A stretch of 64,000 nucleotides of DNA from Aureimonas glaciei. GTDB taxonomy: Bacteria > Pseudomonadota > Alphaproteobacteria > Rhizobiales > Rhizobiaceae. Positions 24,945 to 33,600 of the stretch are shown here, in pieces. A model generated the notes under the pieces. It was not told the DNA's origin, ran no database searches, and saw only the letters and a list, made by a program, of their open reading frames with translations. A program made the position numbers and the translations under genes. Every line of letters starts with the position of its first letter. The first letter of the stretch is position 1. Where the stretch lies: contig NZ_BMJJ01000003.1 in NCBI RefSeq assembly GCF_014643375.1, positions 1 to 64,000 of the forward strand. The letters are read 5' to 3'.

Positions 24945-25100
24945 GTGCCGACCCTCGTCCTTCGACAGGCTCAGGATGAGGGTGATGGATGGGCTGAGCG
25001 CCACACGCTTCAACGGACATCAGCCGCATCGCAACCGACAGGCGCGATCCGAAACCCCAAAACCCTCATCCTGAGCCTGTCGAAGGACGAGGGTCGGCAC
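24945..25100. repeat. Palindromic repeats, family A (two inverted copies)
   Basis: An inverted copy at 24945-24984 and a direct copy at 25062-25100 flank a 77-bp spacer. Together they could fold into a very long hairpin. They fill most of the gap 24907-25152 between two leftward genes. Confidence 0.85.
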
Positions 25101-25152
25101 CCCCGTCTCCGCCACCCGACAACAGCCAACGCCCGGCGGCTGCCGCCCGCCC

Positions 25153-25818
25153 TCACACCCCGCCCGGCACGTCCTGCGGCCAGCGGAGCAGGGCGGCGTG
25201 GCCGGCGTTGGTGAGGGCGTAGATGCCGCGCTCCTGGCGGACGAACCAGCCATAGACGTCGCGCTGCAGGATTTTGGGCGCGTCGGGAGTGATGGATTTG
25301 AGGTCGCGGGGCCGCAAGGGGCCGGCGACCAGAGCGGCGGCCATGGCCAAAGCGGCCTGGCGGTAGGCGGTCATGATCGGCGCGCGTGATCCGCCGCCGG
25401 CCGTCGGATCACCGCGCCGCCTCTGGTGCTCGCGCACGAGCCGCGAGCGCTTCTTGCCGTCGCGGCGCGGGGCCGGGGCTTCCGGGCTGAGAAGGATCTC
25501 GACCGTGCCGCGCTCGCTGACGCCGAGCAGGCCGAAGCCGAGCCGCCGGCAGAGATTGCGGAAGCGCGCATCGCTTTCGCGCCCCTTGCCCTTCTTCGAG
25601 AGTTTGGCCGCCAGCCAGATCTCGTCGGCCGCCGCGGCGCGCTCGACGCCCTGCAGCACGAGTTCCAGGTTGAAACTCAGCTTCAGCTCGCAGATCACCA
25701 CGATCGGCGGCTCGCTTTCGCTGAGCCCGAGCAGGTCGCAGCCGCCGACCTCGCCCTTGACGGTGAAGCCGAGGGTCTCGAGGAAGGCCTTGACCGGGGC
25801 GTAGAGCGTGGTTTCCAG
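25153..25818 (-). CDS. DUF2161 family protein (nuclease-like)
   Basis: The product has about 221 residues. The N-terminal part LYAPVKAFLETLGFTVKGEVGGCDLLGL, followed by PPIVVICELKLSF, is the restriction-nuclease-like core with an E-x-K motif. The C-terminal region has a winged-helix look (WFVRQERGIYALTNAGH). The database name is DUF2161, sometimes called putative phosphodiesterase. No ATG, GTG or TTG precedes the conserved start closely. A CTG at 25816-25818 with GGAGA upstream is the best start. The alternative is a start far upstream in non-protein-like sequence. Confidence 0.75.
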   Translation of the reverse strand: METTLYAPVKAFLETLGFTVKGEVGGCDLLGLSESEPPIVVICELKLSFNLELVLQGVERAAAADEIWLAAKLSKKGKGRESDARFRNLCRRLGFGLLGVSERGTVEILLSPEAPAPRRDGKKRSRLVREHQRRRGDPTAGGGSRAPIMTAYRQAALAMAAALVAGPLRPRDLKSITPDAPKILQRDVYGWFVRQERGIYALTNAGHAALLRWPQDVPGGV

Positions 25819-26189
25819 AGATCTCTCCCGTTGGCGAGCCGGACCGGGTGCTGGTTCGGCCGGATGCGGCCCCTCGCCGAAGTTTTTGAAGCGGCCGGCT
25901 GCAGGACGACGCCCATCGGGCGACGACCATTGGACGAAGGCCGCCGGACGGGGCCCTTGTCCACCAGCCCGGCCGCTTCGTAAAGTCCGGCGTGGCACCC
26001 CCCGCCCGACATTCTCCGCCCGGGGGGCGACGGGTGCCGATCCGGCCCTAGCTGATGTCGGACGATCCGCCGCGCCTTGCGGGGCGCTTCGGCGCGGGCG
26101 ACCCTGCCCGCGCGCTCCCCCTGATGCCCGCCCCCGCCGGGGGCGGCGCCCTCCCAATTCTCACCGCCGACAGCCAAAGGATTTTCGCC
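25819..26189. other. Divergent intergenic region, no gene seen
   Basis: These 371 bp separate the leftward DUF2161 gene from the rightward TPP enzyme. Long Arg/Pro/Gly-rich frames cross it on both strands but have no start signals. It presumably holds both promoters. I could not pick a convincing one. Confidence 0.45.
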
Positions 26190-27737
26190 ATGAACGGAGC
26201 CGACAGTCTCGCCGACACGCTTCTCCACAACGGGATCGACGTCTGCTTCGCCAATCCCGGAACCTCGGAGATGCATTTCGTCGCCGCGCTCGACCGCAAG
26301 CCCGAGATGCGCTGCATCCTCGGCCTGTTCGAGGGCGTGGTCACGGGCGCGGCCGACGGCTATGCGCGCATGGCCGACAAGCCCGCCGCGACGCTGCTGC
26401 ATCTCGGCCCCGGCCTCGCCAACGGCCTGGCCAACCTGCACAATGCCCGCCGCGCTGGCACGCCGCTGGTCAACATCGTCGGCGACCACGCGACCTATCA
26501 CAAACAGTACGACGCCCCGCTGCAGAGCGACATCGAGGAGCTGGCGCGGCCGATGTCGCATTGGGTGCACACGAGCGCCAACGCCGGAGCCGTGTCGCGC
26601 GATGCGGCCGCGGCGATCGAGGCGGCGCGGACGGCGCCCGGCCAGGTCGCGACGCTGATCCTGCCGGCCGACGCTGCCTGGAGCGAGACGAACGCCGACA
26701 TCGCCACCGCGCGCCGGCCCGAAGTGCCTGTCGTGGCAGACGCGGCGATCGCGGCCGCGGTGGCGGCGCTGCGCAACGGCCGGCGCACGCTCCTTCTCGT
26801 CGGCGGCATGGCGCTGCGCGCCGGGCCGCTCGAGACCGCCAGCCGCATCGCCCAGGCGACCGGCGCGCGGCTTCTCGCGCCGCAGGCCAATGGCCGGATG
26901 GAGCGCGGCGCCGGCCGGGTGGCGCTGGAGCGGGTGATCTACCGGATCGACTCGGCGCTGGCCGATCTTCAGGACGTCGAGCAGGTGATCCTCGTCAGTG
27001 CCAAGGCACCGGTCGGCTTCTTCGCCTATCCCGGCAAGCCGGGGTCGATGCTGCCTGGGGACTGCGCGGTGCTGACCCTGTCCGAACTCGGCGAGGACGG
27101 GCCGGACGCGCTGGCGCGGCTCGCCGAGGCGCTGTCGATCGGCAGGGATGTTCGGGCTCTCCTGAATGCCCCCGGCGCACCGTCGACACCGACGGGCGCG
27201 CTGACGCCCGCCGCCATTGCGCAAGCGGTCGGTGCGCTGATGCCGGAAGGGGCGATCGTCGTCGACGAATCCGTCACCTCCGGCTTCGGCTTCTTCACCC
27301 ACACGCACCAGGCCGCCCCGCACGATTTCCTGCAGCTCACCGGTGGCGCGATCGGCATGGGCCTGCCGGCCACGGCGGGGGCGGCGATCGCCTGCCCCGG
27401 CCGTAAGGTGATCGGCCTCCAGGCCGACGGCAGCGGCATGTACACGCTGCAGGCGCTGTGGACGCACGCGCGCGAGAAGCTCGACATCGTCACCATCATC
27501 TACGCCAACCGCTCCTACGCCATCCTGCGCGACGAACTGAAGAATGTCGGCGCGGGCGAACCCGGCGAGAACGCCCGCGCCATGCTCGACCTCGACCGGC
27601 CGAATCTCGACTGGGTGCGCCTGGCGCAGGGGATGGGCGTCGAGGCGGGGCGGGCGACGGATGCGGACGGCTTCGTCACGCTGCTGAAAGCGGCCCTGCG
27701 CGGCCAGGGACCGTTCCTCATCGAAGCCGTGATCTGA
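26190..27737 (+). CDS. Thiamine pyrophosphate enzyme, acetolactate synthase large subunit-like
   Basis: The product has 515 residues. The N-terminal pyrimidine-binding domain has the catalytic Glu in GLFEGVVTGAADGYARM. The middle nucleotide-fold domain follows, then the C-terminal PP-binding domain with LQADGSGMYTLQALW and NRSYAIL as the GDG-N-type motif. These are the marks of the POX/ILV family. It is shorter than IlvB (about 570) and has no small-subunit gene beside it. It belongs to the group often annotated acetolactate synthase or benzoylformate decarboxylase-like, and the true substrate is uncertain. The ATG at 26190 starts the conserved fold. Confidence 0.82.
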   Translation: MNGADSLADTLLHNGIDVCFANPGTSEMHFVAALDRKPEMRCILGLFEGVVTGAADGYARMADKPAATLLHLGPGLANGLANLHNARRAGTPLVNIVGDHATYHKQYDAPLQSDIEELARPMSHWVHTSANAGAVSRDAAAAIEAARTAPGQVATLILPADAAWSETNADIATARRPEVPVVADAAIAAAVAALRNGRRTLLLVGGMALRAGPLETASRIAQATGARLLAPQANGRMERGAGRVALERVIYRIDSALADLQDVEQVILVSAKAPVGFFAYPGKPGSMLPGDCAVLTLSELGEDGPDALARLAEALSIGRDVRALLNAPGAPSTPTGALTPAAIAQAVGALMPEGAIVVDESVTSGFGFFTHTHQAAPHDFLQLTGGAIGMGLPATAGAAIACPGRKVIGLQADGSGMYTLQALWTHAREKLDIVTIIYANRSYAILRDELKNVGAGEPGENARAMLDLDRPNLDWVRLAQGMGVEAGRATDADGFVTLLKAALRGQGPFLIEAVI

Positions 27738-28055
27738 CGCCGGCCGTCACGGCCGCCCCGCCCGCCGGCGTCCCCGGACGCGGCGCGCCGGCGCCCGGAT
27801 TTTTCCAGGTGCCGGTGCGGCGACGCTAACCTGCCATCGGGAGTTGATTTGAGGAATCAACGGGATAGTCACGTTAACAAAGCTTTGGGCAATTTTATCT
27901 ATAGTTGAAGCTCGGCATTCAGCATTCGGGCACACTATGCAAGGCATTGAGATTTACAGGACTCAGGGTGCGGCGCGATCTTGTTGCGTCGGATTCTCGA
28001 AGTCCGCTAAAGACTGTCGAGCAGGGTGGCGCGCGGAAGCGAAACAGGCTTCCTG
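27738..28055. other. Intergenic region with small hairpin, promoter of GGDEF-EAL gene
   Basis: These 318 bp include GTTGATT (27843-27849) pairing with AATCAAC (27855-27861) and an AT-richer tract to 27960. The tract is the likely promoter area of the next gene. No coding sequence is apparent. Confidence 0.45.
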
Positions 28056-30572
28056 ATGTCGATAAAGCTGAAGATCCTGCTGGGCTGCCTGGCGCTGACG
28101 CTGGTGACGATGGTTGTCGGGATCGTCGCCCAGCATTCGCAGCGCGCGATCGGGACCCTGGCGGCCAGCATCTACGACGATGCCCTGGTCTCGACCAATT
28201 CGCTGCGTTCGGCTCAGAACGCGATGCTTCAGCTCGACGCGACCTTCCAGCGGGACAAAGCAGGGGAGGCCGCGCCGACGGCCCTGACGCCGCCGCAGCG
28301 CGAATATCTGGGAGCGGAGCTGACGGCCCTGATCGCCGACCTGTCGGTGGCGGCGCAAGGCTCGATCTCGGCCGAGGGGCGCAGCGCCACCGAATCCATC
28401 GGGCGGCGCCTGGCGCGCCTGCAGGCATCGAGCGGCGCTTTGACCGGGCGCCTCTTGCTGAAGGAGCTCGGCCTTGCCGGCGAGGAGGTGGAGGCCGCGG
28501 TCCGGGTGTTCGCGGCCGATGCCTACGGCGTGCGCCGCAGCGTCGGCAACATGGTCGACGCCTCGATCGACCGCAACTATCTGGCGATGGCCATGGCGTT
28601 GCTGGCGGCCCTCGCCATCTGCCTGGCGCTCAGTCGCACCATCGTTCCGGCGCTGACGCATGCGGTGTCGATCGCCCAGTCGATCGCCGCCGGGAATTTC
28701 AACAACGCCATCCGGCCGCGCGGCAGTCGCGAGATCGCCGAACTGATGTCGGCCCTGGCCGTGATGCAGAACAGCATCGCCCGGCATTTCGGCGAGATCG
28801 AGGACGATGCGGCGACCCAGGCGGACGCCTATGACAGCCGCATCGCCGTGCAGAACGCCCGCTTCGAGGCCGCGTTGAACAACATGACGCAAGGCTTGTG
28901 CATGTTCGACGGCCGTGGCCGGCTGGCGGTCGTGAACCGCCGCTTCGTGGAACTCTTCGGCACGGTGACGCTGGGGACGCCGGTCTCGGAATTGGCGCGA
29001 AAGCCGGCGCTGGCCGGCATCTTCGCGACGGGCGCCGGGAGCTTCTTCACCCAGCAGATGGACGACGGCAAGATGCTCGCCGTCTCCCGCCAGGGCATTG
29101 CCGCCGGCGGTCACGTCTACACCTTCGAGGACATCACCGAGCGCCACAACGCCTCGCTGCGCCTCAACTATCTCGCCAACCACTGCTCGCTGACCGATCT
29201 GCCCAACCGCACCCGCCTGGCCGAGCGGCTGCAGGAGATCGGCGCCGATCCTGCCCTGATCAGTCAGACCGCCGTGCTCTGTCTCGACCTCGACGGCTTC
29301 AAGACCGTCAACGACACGCTCGGCCATCTCGTCGGCGACATGCTGCTGCAGGCCGCCGGCCGCCGCATCCGCGCCTGCGCCGGCAGCGAGGATCTGGTGG
29401 CGCGGACCGGGGGCGACGAATTCGCCGTCGTCCAGATGGGCGAGCAGCCGGCTTCCGCCGAGCGCATGGCCGCGGCGATCATCGCGGCCATGGCCGAACC
29501 CTTCGTCATCGATCATCACCGCATCGCCATCGGCGTGTCGATCGGCGTCGCCATCGGCGAAAGCACGGTGGCGGACAATCCCGCCAGCGGGAGCTATGTG
29601 CTCCTGAAGAGCGCCGATCTCGCTCTGCACGCGGCCAAGGCCCTCGGCCGCAACAGCTACAGCTTCTTCGAGCCGGCGATGGACGAGCGGCTGCAGTCGC
29701 GCCGGCGCACCGAGACCGACCTCGCTTCGGCCCTCGAGGACGGCGAGTTCGAACTGTTCTACCAGCCCTTCGTCAACGTCATCCAGCAGACCATCTCCGG
29801 CTTCGAGGCGCTGATCCGCTGGCGCCATCCCCAGCGCGGGCAGATCTCGCCGGCGGAGTTCATCCCGATCGCCGAGGAGGTCGGGCAGATCGCGCCGATC
29901 GGCCTCTGGGTCCTGGAGACCGCCTGCCGCCAGGCCATGCATTGGCCCTCGCCGCTGTCCGTCTCCGTCAATCTGTCGCCGGTGCAGTTTCGCGAGGCGA
30001 CCCTGTTCGCCGATGTCCGCCGCATCCTGAAGGAAACCGGCCTGCCGCCCGGCCGGCTGCAGCTCGAGATCACTGAAAGCGTGCTCCTGCACGATACCGA
30101 GAGCGTGCTGGCCGTGCTGCGCGGCTTCCGCAAGCTCGGCATCCGCATCTCCATGGACGATTTCGGCACCGGCTATTCCTCACTCGGCTATCTCAGCCGT
30201 TTCCCCTTCGACAAGGTGAAGATCGACCAGTCCTTCGTTCGCGACCTCGCCAAGCGGGAAAACCTCGCGGTCGTCCGGGCGGTCATCGGCCTCTCCAAGG
30301 CGATGGGCATCGGCGTCATCGCGGAAGGGGTGGAGACCGCCGAACAGCGCGACCTGCTGCTGGCCGAATCCTGCGACGAGATGCAGGGCTACTACTTCAG
30401 CAAGCCGCGGCCGGTCACCGAAGTGGCGGCCTTTCTCGAGGCCTTCAACGCCGCCGCCGACATGCCGCGCCGCCGGGCGGCCGCCGATCTGGTTCCCACG
30501 CGGAGCGAGGCGTCTTCGGGCGATCCCAGAACCGCATGGTCTTCCGTCTCCGAGACCGCCGCCCTGGGCTGA
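28056..30572 (+). CDS. Membrane GGDEF-EAL cyclic-di-GMP protein with HAMP and PAS
   Basis: The product has 838 residues. TM1 at about 6-27 and TM2 at about 175-197 enclose a periplasmic helical sensor. HAMP follows at about 200-250, then a PAS-like region (FEAALNNMTQGLCMFDGRGR), GGDEF at 452-456 (RTGGDEFAVVQ) and EAL at 584-586 (FEALIRWRHP). The EAL domain keeps ITESVLL, DDFGTGYSS and KIDQSFV. Both catalytic signatures look intact, so it may synthesise and hydrolyse c-di-GMP, with one activity probably dominant. The ATG at 28056 directly precedes TM1. It is not in an operon. Confidence 0.93.
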   Translation: MSIKLKILLGCLALTLVTMVVGIVAQHSQRAIGTLAASIYDDALVSTNSLRSAQNAMLQLDATFQRDKAGEAAPTALTPPQREYLGAELTALIADLSVAAQGSISAEGRSATESIGRRLARLQASSGALTGRLLLKELGLAGEEVEAAVRVFAADAYGVRRSVGNMVDASIDRNYLAMAMALLAALAICLALSRTIVPALTHAVSIAQSIAAGNFNNAIRPRGSREIAELMSALAVMQNSIARHFGEIEDDAATQADAYDSRIAVQNARFEAALNNMTQGLCMFDGRGRLAVVNRRFVELFGTVTLGTPVSELARKPALAGIFATGAGSFFTQQMDDGKMLAVSRQGIAAGGHVYTFEDITERHNASLRLNYLANHCSLTDLPNRTRLAERLQEIGADPALISQTAVLCLDLDGFKTVNDTLGHLVGDMLLQAAGRRIRACAGSEDLVARTGGDEFAVVQMGEQPASAERMAAAIIAAMAEPFVIDHHRIAIGVSIGVAIGESTVADNPASGSYVLLKSADLALHAAKALGRNSYSFFEPAMDERLQSRRRTETDLASALEDGEFELFYQPFVNVIQQTISGFEALIRWRHPQRGQISPAEFIPIAEEVGQIAPIGLWVLETACRQAMHWPSPLSVSVNLSPVQFREATLFADVRRILKETGLPPGRLQLEITESVLLHDTESVLAVLRGFRKLGIRISMDDFGTGYSSLGYLSRFPFDKVKIDQSFVRDLAKRENLAVVRAVIGLSKAMGIGVIAEGVETAEQRDLLLAESCDEMQGYYFSKPRPVTEVAAFLEAFNAAADMPRRRAAADLVPTRSEASSGDPRTAWSSVSETAALG

Positions 30573-30675
30573 AGGTCTGCAAAACGAACGATTGAAGGCC
30601 GCGCCGATTCCTCTGGAAAGCCGGACGGAAGAAGAATAACTTCCGCCGAACATGGGGAGTGCTTTGGGGGAAGCG

Positions 30676-33600
30676 ATGCGGAATGTATTTCGGATGCGTC
30701 GTGGCGCTGTCCTTGCGACAGTTCTGCTGGCCGCGCTGGCAGACCAGACGGCCTTCGCCCAGCCGGCCGCCGAACGGCGTATCGTCTCTTCTCCCCATGC
30801 CGACTATTTCGGCGGCGACTACGACATCCTGAAGGACGTCGACGCCAATATCTGCGAGACCGCCTGCCTCGCCGATGCGAAGTGCCAGGCCTTCACGCTC
30901 AACACCGCGACGAAGTGGTGCTTTCTCAAGTCCGAGATCGGCGAGCTGCGCTATGCCGACAAGGCGACCTCCGGGCGTGTGGTGACGGCTGCGGCGCTCA
31001 GCGAGAACCAGATCGCCGAGCGCGAGGCGGAACTCGCCTTCCTGCCGAAGGATCAGCGCGATGCCGCCGCTCAGCTGCGTCTCGCCGTCGCGGACGAGGA
31101 GCGCGACGCGGGGCTCGACGACGGGGCCATTGCCGCCAGTGCCGAGACGGCGCTGGAGAGGCGCGATTTCGGCGAGGCGGCGCGGCTCTACCGCGAGGCG
31201 CTGAAGCGCGATCCCGCCGACTACGACGCCTGGAGAGGCATGGCCCTGGCGACGCTCGCCTTCACCTCCGACGACTACGAGCAGAAGCAGGCGAACGATG
31301 CCCTGCGCGCGCCGGCCGCGATCAATGCCTATGTGACGGCGCCCGATGCCGTCGGCATGGCACGGGCGCTCGACCTGCTGGCGCAGACCATGGCCGCCTC
31401 CGAGGACTGGGCGAGGGCCATCAAGACCTGGCGCGCCAGCATCGCCGTGCTCGATCTCGCCGAGACGCGCACGCGCCTCGACGCGGCGGTGGCCAGCCAC
31501 GGCTTCCGCATCACCGACAACACCGTCGACAACAACGCCGCCAATCCGCGCCTCTGCGTGAACTTCTCCGAGGCGCTGGCGCCCTCGCTGATCGATTCCG
31601 AGACCATCGGCAACTACGTCTCGGTCGACGGCGGCGAAAACCTGCCGGTCTCGGCCAGCGGCTCGCAGGTCTGTGTCGAGGGCGTCGCCCATGGCGCGCG
31701 CTACCGTCTGGTGGTCCGGCCGGGCATCCTCAGCGCCAGCGGCGAGAAGACGACGCGGCCGAGCGACCTCTCCGTCTATGTCCGCGACCGCGATCCCTCG
31801 GCCCACTTCGCCTCCAACGCCTATGTCCTGCCCGCCGGCGGCGAGGCGACGATCCCGATCACCACCGTCAACACCGACACGGTGCAGGCGCGGCTCGTGC
31901 GCATCGGCGACCGGCAGCTCGCCCGCACCATCGCCGAGAGCCGCTTCCTCGGCCAGTTCGCCAGTTATGAGGTCGACGACATCGCCGACAACCAGGGTGA
32001 ACAGGTGTGGAAGGGGTTCGTCGACGTTGCCCGCAAGACCAATGAGGAGGTGGTGACCGCGATCCCCGTCTCGGCCCTCGTCCAGGATCTCCAGCCCGGC
32101 GTCTACCTGCTCTCGGCCACGGCGACGAACGCCAAGAACGACTACGAGGCGCTGGCGACGCAGTGGTTTGTGCTGACCGATATCGGCCTGTCGACCTTTG
32201 CGGCCGAGGACGGCTTCCACGTGCTCGCCCGCTCGCTGGGCACGGCCTCGCCGCTCTCCGGCATCAAGCTCGATCTCGTCGCCGCCAACAACGAGGTGCT
32301 CGGCAGCGTCGTGACCGACGACAAGGGTTATGCGCGCCTGTCCGCCGGCCTGATGCGCGGGACCGGCGGCGACCGGCCGGCGGTGCTGATGGCCGCTGCG
32401 GCGAAGGCGCCCGGCAGCGAGGGGCAAGAGGATTTCGTCTTCCTCGACCTGACGGCGACGCCTTTCGATCTGACCGACCGCGGCGTCGAGGGACGCCAGC
32501 CGGCCGGCGCGCTCGACGTCTTCCTGACGCCCGAGCGCGGCATCTACCGCACCGGCGACACCGCCCACTTCACCGGCCTGATGCGCGACGGCCGCGGCGA
32601 GGCGGTGGAGGGACTGACGCTGACCGGCATCGTCACCCGCCCCGACGGCGTCGAGTTCGCCCGCCAGCCGATCGCCGGCGAGACCGCGGGCGGCTTCGCC
32701 TGGGACACGACCTTTCCCGCCAACGCCATGCGCGGCGCCTGGACCTTTGCCCTGTTCACCGACCCGAAGCGGCCGGCGCTGGCGCAACAGAGCGTCCTCG
32801 TCGACGATTTCGAGCCGCAGAAGATCGACTTCGACCTCAGCGTCGACGGCGATGTCCTCGACCCTGCCGCGCCGCCCGCCGCCTCGGTCGATGTCCGCTA
32901 CCTCTTCGGTGCTGCCGCAACCGGCCTGGAGGTCGCGGGCGAGACGATCCTGCAGGTCGCCGACGGGATCGACGGCTTTCCCGGCTACCGTTTCGGTCTC
33001 GCCGACGACGCGCCGACCGCGATGCGCATTCCCTTCTCGGGCGACGTGACCGACGAGGCGGGCACTTCGGCCATCGCCATCGAAGCGTTCGAGCCGCCGG
33101 TGACGACGAAGCCCCTGAAGGCCGAGGTCCGGGTGCAGGTGACGGATGCCGGCGGACGGCCGGTGGAGAAGACGGTGGAGCTGCCGCTCGCCGGCGCCAA
33201 GCCGCGCCTCGGCATCAAGCCTTTGTTCGACGGTGCGGTCGGGCAGGGGAGCGAGGCGCTCTTCGACGTGGTCGCTCTCGGTCCCGACGCCGCGCAGACC
33301 GACCTTTCCGGGGTCGAGTGGGTCGTCAACAAGGTGACGATGAATTTCCAGTGGTACCAGTCGAACGGCCGCTGGAACTATGAGCCGACCCGCTCGGTCG
33401 CGCGCGTCGCCAGCGGCACGCTGGATCTTAGCGCGGATGCCGCCGGCAAGATCGCGATCCCCGTCGAATGGGGCGGCTACGAGCTGGTGCTGAAGGACCC
33501 CGCCGGCGAAGCGCTGCCGGCAAGCTTTGCCTTCGACGCCGGCTGGTACGTGGCGGCGACCTCGGCCGAGACGCCGGACATTTTGAAGGTTTCGCTCGAC

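Noticed and set aside
24312-25100. CRISPR array
   Set aside because: The repeats are in both orientations with irregular spacing and no spacers of constant length.
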